Shown here one piece after another: positions 8,352 to 16,541 of a stretch of 45,685 nucleotides of DNA. Location of the stretch: assembly GCA_046545675.1 (NCBI GenBank), contig JBKGZI010000004.1, forward strand, positions 1 through 45,685. Direction: 5' to 3'. Both the position numbers and the translations under genes were made by a program. The notes beneath the pieces were generated by a model. The model did no database searches. It was not told the origin of the DNA and saw only the letters and a program-made list of their open reading frames with translations. The stretch comes from CAYLTX01 sp046545675. GTDB taxonomy: Bacteria > Myxococcota_A > Bradymonadia > Bradymonadales > Bradymonadaceae. Within the stretch, counting starts at the first letter, position 1. Each line of letters starts with the position of its first letter.

Positions 8352-10685
8352 ATGCTCAACTTTTTCAACCGAGCCCTCGATGACCTCGAGTGGGGATACG
8401 TACTCGGCCTGGCTTTTCCGGCCGTCTTATTGCTGGTCGCGCTCAAATGCGCGCGCCTGGCCGGCGGCGATGCCTCACCGGGTGTTTGGGGCGGCGCCGA
8501 CTTGCTCAAATCCGAGATCTTCTTCGGTGTGGGACTGGGCCTGGGGGGCGTGAGCCTGCTGCACTTGGTCGAGCGCACCTGGATTCGCCGCCTGGTGCTG
8601 TGTGCGTTACAGTTGATCTTCCTCTTCGTGCTGATCATCGAGGTCTCCGGCCACAACTTCGCCATGGCGACAGGATCCTCGCTCGACTATTATGTCATGG
8701 CGTTCTCGCTGGAGAACCTCGCCGACACTGCCGACGTCATCAGCAGCGAAGTCCCGACCTCGTTTGTAGTGTTGGCCTCGACCACCATCCTGTGGGTCGT
8801 CGCGATGCCCTGGCTCGTCTGCTGGGCAGCGGGAAGGGTGCGCACCGCCCAAAAAAGCCGGGGCGGCAGGATACTTCCTCCGATGGCGCTGCCCGTGGCA
8901 GCCGCCGCGTTTATCGCCGCCGCCGCGCTGCCGGCGGTGCTCACCGACGCGAACGTCGATGCCCGTGTCTCGACCATCAACGTGGCGATGTCGGCCTCCA
9001 AGGCGCTCCAAGAGGCCGTCGAGGAGCCCGAACATTACGAATCCACCGCGCGCGAAACCACCCTCGAAGAGCAAAGCGAGAACCCCGGTGAGAAGCCGCG
9101 AAACCTCGCGTTCATCCTCTTGGAGTCCACGCGTGCCCGCTCGACGAGCGTCTATAACCGGGAGCTCGAGACCACCCCATTTCTCGAGGAGCTAGCCGAC
9201 GAGAGCACCGTCGGCGAGCGCGCCTATGCGGTCGTGCCACACACATCCAAGGCGCTCGTCGCCAGTCTCTGTGGCATCGAGCCGAGGCTCAATATGCCGA
9301 TCACCGAATCGGCACCGGGGAATATCCCGGCCAATTGCCTGGCCAGGTTGCTCGCCGAGCAGGACTACCGTACCGGATTTTTCCAATCGGCGGTCGAGTC
9401 CTTCGAGGGCCGGCGCCAGTTGGTCGAGAATATGGGCTATGAGACGTTCATACCGGTCGACGAGATGGATAAAGAGGGCTTCGCCAAGGCCAACTACTTC
9501 GGCCGCGAAGACGATATCATGCTCGAGCCGACCAAGAAGTGGCTCGAAGCCGACGACGACCGGCCCTTCTTCGCCACCTATCTGACGCTGACGCCGCACC
9601 ACAATTATCTGGCGCCGCGCCGCTACGGCCGCCACGACTTCGCCGCCGACGACGACGAGCTCAACCACTACCTGAATTCAGTGCATTATGTCGATCAATT
9701 CGTCAAAAACGTCTTCGAGCAATACAAAGAGTTGGGCGTCTACGAAGACACCATCTTCGTCATCGTGGGCGACCACGGCGAGGGCTTCGGCGAGCATGGG
9801 CGCCGCCAACATGACAACGTGATCTACGAGGAGGGGCTGCGCGTGCCGTTGCTGATCCACGATCCCCAAGAGCGCACCCCGCGTCGCATCGAGCACGCCG
9901 TCAGCCAGATCGATCTCCTGCCGACGCTGGCCTCCTGGCTGGGCTTCGAGATCACCGGCGGTGACTACCCCGGCGACGACATTCGCGAGGTCGACCCCGA
10001 GCGCCCGATCCGCGCCCATTGCTGGTACGAGCGGCGCTGCATGGCTCAGATCGTCGGCGATCAGAAGTATATCCATCACTTCGACAGCCGCGCCGACGAG
10101 TTCTTCGACCTCGGAGACGATCCCCTCGAGCAAGAGAACCTGGCTGCCGGCCGAGACGACCTCGGCCAGTGGCGCCGCGAGTTGCACACCTGGCGTGATC
10201 GGATCAACGCCATCTACCGCCACCACGCCGAGGAGAGCCTCGACAAATTCATCTTCGAGGAGGCCCCCGACATCGAGCACCAGCTCGACGCCCAATTTGG
10301 CGACGAGGTCCGCCTGCTCGGCTACGACCTGTCGGACGACACGGTCGACCCCGGCGGCAACTTCACGATCACCTATTACTTCGAGTCACTCGCACCACTC
10401 GACGAGGGCTGGAAGCTGTTCGTCCACGGAGACGGCTCCGAAGGAGTCGATATCTTCGATCACGTCCCCGTCAGCGGCCTCTACCCGGTCCACGAATGGC
10501 AGCCGGGCCAGATCATTGCCGACACCCATGATATCACAGTCCCCGGGGGCCAGGCGCCCGGAGACTTTGAAGTCTACGTGGGTATCTGGCACCCCAAAAA
10601 GGGTCGCAAAGCGGTCTCCGGCCGCATCGAAACCGACGGTAAGGATCGTGCCAGAGTGACAACGCTTCGAGTACGCAATAAATGA
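8352..10685 (+). CDS. LtaS-like membrane phosphotransferase/sulfatase-fold protein with C-terminal beta domain
   Basis: From the ATG at 8352 the protein is 777 residues: about five membrane segments (residues 10-200), an alkaline-phosphatase-superfamily domain (about 250-560), a linker, and a C-terminal region from about 645 that looks like a beta-sandwich (LLGYDLSDDTVDPGGNFTIT and onward). The domain opens with FILLESTRARS, using Glu as in lipoteichoic-acid synthases rather than Asp. Thr sits at the nucleophile position (TSKALVASLCG, near 298), and VGDHGEGFGEHG near 470 supplies metal ligands. I infer transfer or hydrolysis of a phospho-group on a surface polymer. An upstream in-frame start at 8130 would add 74 residues of unlikely Arg-rich sequence. 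Confidence 0.82.
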   Translation: MLNFFNRALDDLEWGYVLGLAFPAVLLLVALKCARLAGGDASPGVWGGADLLKSEIFFGVGLGLGGVSLLHLVERTWIRRLVLCALQLIFLFVLIIEVSGHNFAMATGSSLDYYVMAFSLENLADTADVISSEVPTSFVVLASTTILWVVAMPWLVCWAAGRVRTAQKSRGGRILPPMALPVAAAAFIAAAALPAVLTDANVDARVSTINVAMSASKALQEAVEEPEHYESTARETTLEEQSENPGEKPRNLAFILLESTRARSTSVYNRELETTPFLEELADESTVGERAYAVVPHTSKALVASLCGIEPRLNMPITESAPGNIPANCLARLLAEQDYRTGFFQSAVESFEGRRQLVENMGYETFIPVDEMDKEGFAKANYFGREDDIMLEPTKKWLEADDDRPFFATYLTLTPHHNYLAPRRYGRHDFAADDDELNHYLNSVHYVDQFVKNVFEQYKELGVYEDTIFVIVGDHGEGFGEHGRRQHDNVIYEEGLRVPLLIHDPQERTPRRIEHAVSQIDLLPTLASWLGFEITGGDYPGDDIREVDPERPIRAHCWYERRCMAQIVGDQKYIHHFDSRADEFFDLGDDPLEQENLAAGRDDLGQWRRELHTWRDRINAIYRHHAEESLDKFIFEEAPDIEHQLDAQFGDEVRLLGYDLSDDTVDPGGNFTITYYFESLAPLDEGWKLFVHGDGSEGVDIFDHVPVSGLYPVHEWQPGQIIADTHDITVPGGQAPGDFEVYVGIWHPKKGRKAVSGRIETDGKDRARVTTLRVRNK

Positions 10686-10741
10686 CCCCGCCTCGCGCTC
10701 GTCGGACCGATTGACTTCCAAATTTTAGGGACAACACTACG

Positions 10742-12274
10742 ATGGCCTTCGATCCCAGTGCTCTCACCTCACGTCGAACGCGTACTCTATTCGCAGAGAT
10801 CGGCCTGGTGCTGCTGGTGGTTGCATCAGCGGTGCCAATTTGGCTCCCTCAATGGCTGCCCCTGCAGGACCTGCCCCAGCACCTGGCAGCGATTCGCGTG
10901 ATCAGCGATTTTTCGCACGTCGAACTTCAATTTGCGCAATTCTTCGAGCTCAACTTCCTCCAAACGCAGTACGTCGGCTACTACGGCGCGGTGTGGCTGC
11001 TCAGCAGCGTCTTCGAGGTCGACGTCGCCAACCGCATCTTCTTGACGCTCGCCCTCGCGGCCACGCCCTATTCGATGCGCTATTTGTTGGCGAAGCTGGG
11101 ACGGCCGCCGGGCCTGACGCTATTTGTCTTTCCGTTGCTCTTCAATACGTTTCTGCTGCTGGGCTTCCTCAATTTCATTGCAGCGATTCCCCTGATGCTG
11201 TTGGGCATGGGGCTGGCCGCGCGCCTGCACGACGACTACTCTCGAGGCGCGGCGATAGGCTTGGCCATCACGGGCGTGGGGTGCTTCTTGATGCACGTCA
11301 TTCCCTTTGCCTTTCTGGCCGTGGCCGGCGGGTTGCTGGGTGTGCGAGACTCCCTGGCCGCCACGTTCAAGCGCTGGATTCCGCTGCTGCCATCGGGGCT
11401 GCTGTCGGTGGCGTGGACCCTGCTGAGCCCGGCCGGCGGCTCGACGACCGAGGCGGTAGGCGACGGGGGTCGTTTTCGGCCCTGGCTCGAGGCGCTGCGT
11501 GACCTGCCCAACTGGCTGACCAATTTGACGCCACAGGCCCAGGACGAGCGCTTATTGGTCTATTATGGCTTGATCTTGGTGGCGACCATCGCGCTCGGTG
11601 TTGGCGTGGACCGAAGCGATGACTCGGGCGAACGCCACTGGTTTCCCTTGGCGCAACGTATCGCCGTCCTCAGCCCGTTGGCTCTGCTAGGCTATTTTGC
11701 GCTCCCCATCTCCTACGATTGGATCTGGCCGATCTCGCCGCGATTCGCCTTGCTGGGTCTGCTGCTGTTGATCCCGGCTATTCCCACCCCGCGCAGGGTG
11801 CCGACCTACGTACTCGGGGCGCTGCTCATCGTCGTCTCAGTGTCCAACTTTCACCACGTCACCGAACAATTTCAGGCCTATAGCCAAGACGAGGTTGGCG
11901 ACTTGCAGCAGGCGCTCGACGACATCCCGCGCGGCCAGCGGGTCGCCGGGTTGATCTTCGATCGCGGCTCGGACCACATTCGCTTTTCACCATTCATTCA
12001 TTCGGTAGCCTATTACCAGGCCCAAAAGGGCGGCGCGGTCATGTTCACGTTCGCCGACTTTCCGCAATCTCCGTTCCGCTTTCGCGAAGACTCTCGACCG
12101 CCGCGGGTGCAGCCGCGCTGGGAGTGGACCCCCCAAAAGGTCGATCCGCGACAGGATTTAGACTGGTATGATTACGTACTCGTGCGTGGAGGACCGGGGC
12201 GTATCGCGCAACAGCAAGACAGCTTCAGCCTGCAGTATGAAGACGCGCGTTGGTCGGTGTGGAAGCGCCGGTAG
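10742..12274 (+). CDS. polytopic membrane protein, possibly GT-C-like
   Basis: The 510-residue protein has about ten hydrophobic segments. After the first helix lies PLQDLPQHLAAIRVI (near residues 39-53), an acidic/His loop motif at the position where GT-C glycosyltransferases carry catalytic or metal-binding residues. The C-terminal 120 residues are soluble and include QRVAGLIFDRGSDHIRF and a run of aromatic and Arg residues. An AGGGA ten bases upstream supports the ATG at 10742. It follows the phosphotransferase-like gene ending at 10685 by 56 bp on the same strand and probably belongs to the same unit. The family is not named with confidence; a hypothetical membrane protein is the safe label. 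Confidence 0.7.
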   Translation: MAFDPSALTSRRTRTLFAEIGLVLLVVASAVPIWLPQWLPLQDLPQHLAAIRVISDFSHVELQFAQFFELNFLQTQYVGYYGAVWLLSSVFEVDVANRIFLTLALAATPYSMRYLLAKLGRPPGLTLFVFPLLFNTFLLLGFLNFIAAIPLMLLGMGLAARLHDDYSRGAAIGLAITGVGCFLMHVIPFAFLAVAGGLLGVRDSLAATFKRWIPLLPSGLLSVAWTLLSPAGGSTTEAVGDGGRFRPWLEALRDLPNWLTNLTPQAQDERLLVYYGLILVATIALGVGVDRSDDSGERHWFPLAQRIAVLSPLALLGYFALPISYDWIWPISPRFALLGLLLLIPAIPTPRRVPTYVLGALLIVVSVSNFHHVTEQFQAYSQDEVGDLQQALDDIPRGQRVAGLIFDRGSDHIRFSPFIHSVAYYQAQKGGAVMFTFADFPQSPFRFREDSRPPRVQPRWEWTPQKVDPRQDLDWYDYVLVRGGPGRIAQQQDSFSLQYEDARWSVWKRR

Positions 12275-12301
12275 ATCGACGGCGAGCCGCGCCACGCTCG
12301 T

Positions 12302-14353
12302 TCAATCCACCAGACGCTCGTTGAGCTGATCGATCGCCCAATTCTGGGCCAGCGCCCAGTCGTCGAGGCGGGCCTTCATCGTCTCGAGCAGCTCGGGGCG
12401 CTCCTCGGACAAGTCATTTTTCTCCATCGGGTCGCGCTCGGTGTCGTAGAGCCAATAGCGGCGCAGCATGCGGTCATAGACGAGCTTGTGGGGCCCGTAT
12501 TGCAGCGCGATCTTGGGGGCGTAGCGGCTGCCCTCGGTGGAGATCTTGTGAAACGCCTCGGCGATCTCGTCGCGATCGCCGCCGGCTGCGCGCTCGACGA
12601 AGTTGAAGAATTTCGTGCCCCGAATGCTGAACGCCTCGGTGACGATCGGACGCGTGGGGCGCTCGTCGATCAGACCGTAGACCGAGCTGCCCTGGGCCAG
12701 CGATTGGCGGGGCATGTCGAGGCCGACGAAGTCGAAGATCGTCGGCATCACGTCGAGCTGGCTGACCTGCACCTCGTCCTCCTCGGCCCCCTCGGGCAGA
12801 CTGGGCCCGGAGACGAAGAGCGGCACGCGATTGACCACCTCGTGGACGTGGACGTGGTGGCCCCAAAACGGCTCGCCGAAGACCTCGTCGCCCATGCCCT
12901 CGCCGTGGTCACCGACGACGATCACCATCGTGTCCTCGGCCCAGCGGCTGTCGTAAAACCAGTCCATAAACGAGCCGAGCCGGTCGTCGAGCCAGGCGAT
13001 CTCGGAGCGATAGGCCGCCCGCTTGCCGCCTCCGTGGGCGAAGTCGGGGCGTGCATCGTAAGGGGCGTGGGGCTCGTAGAGGTGCACCCAGCCGAAGAAG
13101 GACTCGTCGTCGTCGAGCATCTCGAGGCGGCCGCGCGCATATTCGAGCCCGTCCTGGCCATCTTTGTGCCCGTAGGGAGCGATATCGCTCGGCATGAAGA
13201 AGTCGGTGATCGCGTTGTGGTCGAACCACCTATTCTTCGGCCGGGTAAGAATGAGGTCGTCGAATTTGGGGCGCGCGTAATCGAAGAGGCGGTTGTCGCT
13301 CCAATACGGCGACTGCGCGAGCACGGTGGGCGGTTGAGAGGCGAACATCGCCCCATAAGCCAACGGCGTGGCCGGGTATTGGGCCACCGCCCGCGGGAAG
13401 TATAGGCCGCGCTCCTTCCATCGATGAAAATTGGGGGCCAACTCGGGCTCGGCCCAATAATCCGCACGGGTCGATTCGAGCACGATCAGCAATACGTTCT
13501 CACCGTAGACGCGCTGCGATCCGGTGGCCTTGGCCGGGGTGAAGTAGTCGCGCACCAACTCGCGTTGCTCCTCGCTGAGGTCACCGGCGCCGGTCTGCAG
13601 AGCGGCGGCCTCGATACGAAGCGGGCGCGCCAGCGGCAAGGCCTCGAGGACCGAGGCCGTCGTGTGGGAGAAATGCTGGACCTGTGGCTGAACCTCGTTG
13701 CGATCGACCCAGGCGATGCCCACGGCGATGAGCGCGACGGCGATCAGCCCAGCGCCGCTCAGCCGCGCGATCTTCGTGCGCAAGACCGGCAACAGCGCCC
13801 ACCCCGCGCAGGCGACGACGAAGAGCGCCAGATGACCGTGAAACGGGCGGTACTCGGTCAAGATGACAAAATGAAACGCCGCGCCCGCGCTGGCGACGAG
13901 CGCGGCGAACATCCGGCGATGTCGGGCGTCGATGCGATCGAAGAAGCCGACAAACCAGGTAAACGCCGCCACACCCAGCGGTGCGAGGATGGCGCCGGCG
14001 ACTTGAATCGCGCCGAAATGCTCGTGTGAGCGAACGCCGTCGCCCTGCATGAGCGTGGCTTGCCAGGACAGCCCAAAGAGCCCGGCGATGATCAGCCCCG
14101 GCCACATCGAGCTCGACAAAAAGCGTCGAGCGGCCGCGATGAGCCCGAGCGCCACGCCCAGATGGAGCATCAACAAAATGACCGTCAGCCCGAACGCTGC
14201 GATCACGTAGCTGGCCGTGGAGACGCCGAACAGGGCGATATTCGAGCCCCCGAAAAACGTCACGGCCACGTCCATCGCGGCCAGCAACGCCACCGGCCAC
14301 ACCAGACCCACTCCCACCGGTATCTTTTGACTCGAGTCGAACAACGTCTTCAT
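12302..14353 (-). CDS. LtaS-like membrane phosphotransferase/sulfatase-fold protein
   Basis: The 683-residue protein has about six hydrophobic segments in residues 15-225 and a catalytic domain from about 283. The domain opens with LLIVLESTRADYW (Glu rather than Asp, as in lipoteichoic-acid-synthase-like enzymes). Thr lies at the nucleophile position in ATPLAYGAMFAS near 325, and the metal motif VVGDHGEGMGDE is near 478. A C-terminal IYDRMLRRYWLYDTERDPME-like block is common at the end of sulfatase-fold domains. The start ATG at 14353 is 4 bp beyond the end of the epimerase gene, so the two are almost certainly one transcript. I infer modification of a surface glycan or lipid with a phosphate-linked group. 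Confidence 0.85.
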   Translation of the reverse strand: MKTLFDSSQKIPVGVGLVWPVALLAAMDVAVTFFGGSNIALFGVSTASYVIAAFGLTVILLMLHLGVALGLIAAARRFLSSSMWPGLIIAGLFGLSWQATLMQGDGVRSHEHFGAIQVAGAILAPLGVAAFTWFVGFFDRIDARHRRMFAALVASAGAAFHFVILTEYRPFHGHLALFVVACAGWALLPVLRTKIARLSGAGLIAVALIAVGIAWVDRNEVQPQVQHFSHTTASVLEALPLARPLRIEAAALQTGAGDLSEEQRELVRDYFTPAKATGSQRVYGENVLLIVLESTRADYWAEPELAPNFHRWKERGLYFPRAVAQYPATPLAYGAMFASQPPTVLAQSPYWSDNRLFDYARPKFDDLILTRPKNRWFDHNAITDFFMPSDIAPYGHKDGQDGLEYARGRLEMLDDDESFFGWVHLYEPHAPYDARPDFAHGGGKRAAYRSEIAWLDDRLGSFMDWFYDSRWAEDTMVIVVGDHGEGMGDEVFGEPFWGHHVHVHEVVNRVPLFVSGPSLPEGAEEDEVQVSQLDVMPTIFDFVGLDMPRQSLAQGSSVYGLIDERPTRPIVTEAFSIRGTKFFNFVERAAGGDRDEIAEAFHKISTEGSRYAPKIALQYGPHKLVYDRMLRRYWLYDTERDPMEKNDLSEERPELLETMKARLDDWALAQNWAIDQLNERLVD

Positions 14354-14356
14354 AGG

Positions 14357-15304
14357 CTATTTCTGCTGATACCACGCCCACATCTCCTCGATGCCTTCTC
14401 GGATCGAGGTCTGCGGGTCGTAGCCGAGTTCAGTGCGAGAGCGGGTCAGGTCGGCGTTGGTGATGTCGACGTCGCCGGGCTGCATGGGCAACTGCTCGAT
14501 GTCGGGCTCGACGCCGAGCACCTCGCCGATGGTGTCGATGAGCTCTTTGAGGTGCGTGACGCGGTCGCCGCCGAGGTTGTAGATGCGAAACCCGTCGAGG
14601 CGCTCGGCCGCCGCGACCACGCCCTGGACGATATCGTCGATATAGGTGTAATCGCGCCCCGAGGTGCCGTCGCCGAACATCGGGATCGACTCGCCATCAT
14701 CGAGCAGGCGCATGAATTTGTGGATGGCCATCTCGGGGCGCTGGCGCGGCCCGTAGACGGTAAAAAAGCGCAGGCAACTGATATTGCCGCCGTGCAGATG
14801 CTGGTCGGTGCGCGCCAAAAGCTCCAGCGCCCGCTTGCTGGCCGCATACGGGCTGATCGGCGAGTCGACCGGGTCGGACTCGGCGAACGGGGTCTTTTCG
14901 TTGCCGCCGTAGACCGACGAGCTGCTCGCCAGCACGAAGTCCTCGACGCCCCGGGCCCGAGCGACCTCGATGAGCGTCGCCGTGCCGGTCACGTTGATAT
15001 CGTAATAAAGCGGCGCGTTCTCGATGGAGGGCCGCACACCGGCGACCGCCGCCAGATGGACGACCAGGTCGACGTCGTGCGCCTCGAAGATCTTCTCCAT
15101 CGCGTCGCGCTCACGAATATCATCCTCGTAAAACGAGACTTCGCCGTGGCTCTTTACCCAGGCGAGGTTGTCCTCTTTGAGGCTGCGCTCGTAGAGGGTC
15201 GACTCGAAGGAGTCGACGATGATCACGTCGTCGCCGCGGCGCAAAAAGCCGACCGCGCAGGCCGAGCCGATGAAGCCGGCGGCGCCGGTTATCAGGATGT
15301 TCAT
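14357..15304 (-). CDS. NAD-dependent epimerase/dehydratase, UDP-glucuronate 4-epimerase-like
   Basis: The 315-residue extended short-chain dehydrogenase begins MNILITGAAGFIGSACAVGF with the GxxGxxG dinucleotide motif. It has LASSSSVYGG for the catalytic Ser/Thr, SPYAASK for the Tyr-x-x-x-Lys pair, and RFFTVYGPRQRPEMA for the sugar-binding loop. The sequence pattern is closest to UDP-glucuronate 4-epimerases (CapI/WbnF type) that make UDP-galacturonate, though UDP-glucose epimerase cannot be excluded. The internal ATG at 15304 is chosen because the extra 24 upstream residues precede the canonical beta-strand start. It is the first gene of a two-gene unit with the phosphotransferase-like gene at 12302, linking nucleotide-sugar supply to envelope polymer synthesis. 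Confidence 0.9.
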   Translation of the reverse strand: MNILITGAAGFIGSACAVGFLRRGDDVIIVDSFESTLYERSLKEDNLAWVKSHGEVSFYEDDIRERDAMEKIFEAHDVDLVVHLAAVAGVRPSIENAPLYYDINVTGTATLIEVARARGVEDFVLASSSSVYGGNEKTPFAESDPVDSPISPYAASKRALELLARTDQHLHGGNISCLRFFTVYGPRQRPEMAIHKFMRLLDDGESIPMFGDGTSGRDYTYIDDIVQGVVAAAERLDGFRIYNLGGDRVTHLKELIDTIGEVLGVEPDIEQLPMQPGDVDITNADLTRSRTELGYDPQTSIREGIEEMWAWYQQK

Positions 15305-15395
15305 GGGCGATCCGAAGGTGCTGTGGTTCGGCGTAGCTTTCGGGTCGTTTGTGCCATGGGGGGCTTTGGATGGCAAATGGGGTTGGGGGTGAACA

Positions 15396-15551
15396 CCCTC
15401 CCCGCTCGGAGCGCAGCGGAGAGAAGGGGAGGATCAAGGTGGGGCGTCGTCTTCCACTTCGCCTACGGCTTCGCGGAAGAGGACGCCCCACCTTGATCCT
15501 CCTTTATGCGGGTTGACCGTGCCACTTTTGAACTGCAAAAGCGGGGAGGGG
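15396..15551. repeat. nested palindrome, dispersed repeat family A (copy 1)
   Basis: Inner arms 15428-15455 and 15475-15502 are 28 bp each and complementary with one mismatch; the loop is 19 bases. Outer arms CCCTCCCCGCT (15396-15406) and AGCGGGGAGGG (15540-15550) are exact complements. The left 49 bp (15396-15444) match 37371-37419 at 46 of 49 positions. It lies between two same-strand genes, after the lipoprotein gene and before the epimerase. If transcribed, it would form a long stem able to act as a terminator or RNA-stability element. Confidence 0.85.
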
Positions 15552-15557
15552 ACCAAC

Positions 15558-16430
15558 CTACATCCCACCCTCAAAAGGCGTCGTATCCATACGCGGCGGA
15601 AACACCGTATCCCGATACACCTCCTCCAACTGACGGTCGCGCACCTCGAGGCCCAGCGCCGGTTCGAGCGGGGCGGGTAGCGCGCGCTCGTCTTCGGCGC
15701 GGGGGGTCGCCTCGACGAAGGAGGCGCCCGTAAACGGCTGCCAGAAGCGTCGCTCGAAGATATTGGCGGCCAGTTGGGCGGCCTCGTCCAATTGGGCGCC
15801 GGTTGGCTCGGAGACCGGATAGGCGACGCCGTCGACGAGCTGTGCGCTCCAGTCGCCCTCGGCGCGGCCGAGGGCGACCGTAAACGGCTCGGCCTCTTCG
15901 AAGCCCGCCGAGCTCCACATCACCGCGTCCTCGTAGCCGGCGCCGGCGTCCTCCCGGCGCTCCAAGTAGATGGCCACCGCCGGGACCGCGCCGGCGTCGT
16001 CGAGCTCACGGAAGACGCGCACCACGAGCCCCTCGGCGGGCCGGTCGGCGTCGAGGGCGACCACGTAGGTCACGTCCATACTCGCCTGGTCGCTGTCGAG
16101 CGCTTGCAAGAGCGCGGTGGCCGTGTCGGCCTGTCCCTCCGAGAGCGACTCCCGGCGAAGATAGTCGAGCAGCGCCGACACCCCCATCCAGGCCTGCTCA
16201 CGGGTCTGGTCGGATTCGATCTGCCAATAATCAAAGGCGACCACCTGCTCGACGAACAGCTCCGGCACCACGTCGGCTCGTTCCGAGGGGCTCCAATCGG
16301 CCCACACGGCTTCGGCCGGGCCGTCTTCGAGGCCCATGAGGCCGGAGTCGCCCGTGGTGTTGGAGGTGGTCGAGCAGGCGGAGAGGAGGATGGCGAGGAT
16401 GGCGAGGATTGGGAGGAGGTGGCGTTTCAT
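15558..16430 (-). CDS. lipoprotein of unknown function
   Basis: The 290-residue protein starts MKRHLLPILAILAILLSACS, a signal peptide with a clear lipobox (LSAC), so it should be lipid-anchored at residue 19. The mature part is acidic, with no family I recognise; a mixed alpha/beta region (VTYVVALDADRPAEGLVVRV) and a conserved-looking WQPF segment near the end stand out. The ATG at 16430 is chosen over an upstream one at 16538 because the signal peptide starts there. It lies 111 bp downstream of the outer-membrane barrel gene on the same strand and may work with it in the envelope. Confidence 0.75.
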   Translation of the reverse strand: MKRHLLPILAILAILLSACSTTSNTTGDSGLMGLEDGPAEAVWADWSPSERADVVPELFVEQVVAFDYWQIESDQTREQAWMGVSALLDYLRRESLSEGQADTATALLQALDSDQASMDVTYVVALDADRPAEGLVVRVFRELDDAGAVPAVAIYLERREDAGAGYEDAVMWSSAGFEEAEPFTVALGRAEGDWSAQLVDGVAYPVSEPTGAQLDEAAQLAANIFERRFWQPFTGASFVEATPRAEDERALPAPLEPALGLEVRDRQLEEVYRDTVFPPRMDTTPFEGGM

Positions 16431-16483
16431 AAATAGTTGGTGGTTGTAGGGTGTTCGTTTTTTGGTTTGTTGTGGTGTTTTGC

Positions 16484-16523
16484 TATCGCGTGAAGGCCCC
16501 TCCGCCTTCGCGTGATGCCAAGA
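16484..16523. repeat. REP-like palindrome, dispersed family B (copy 1)
   Basis: The short palindrome pairs CGCGTGAAGG with CCTTCGCG around a CCCCTCCG loop. Two 17-bp stretches recur near pyrG: 16496-16512 equals 44450-44466, and 16507-16523 equals 44636-44652. It lies between the barrel gene and the lipoprotein gene, both on the minus strand. Confidence 0.75.
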
Positions 16524-16541
16524 GAGCCTCATCCCCACACC

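Noticed and set aside
3710..14353. True formylglycine sulfatases
   Set aside because: The C/S-x-P-x-R motif is missing in all four; Thr is at the nucleophile position.
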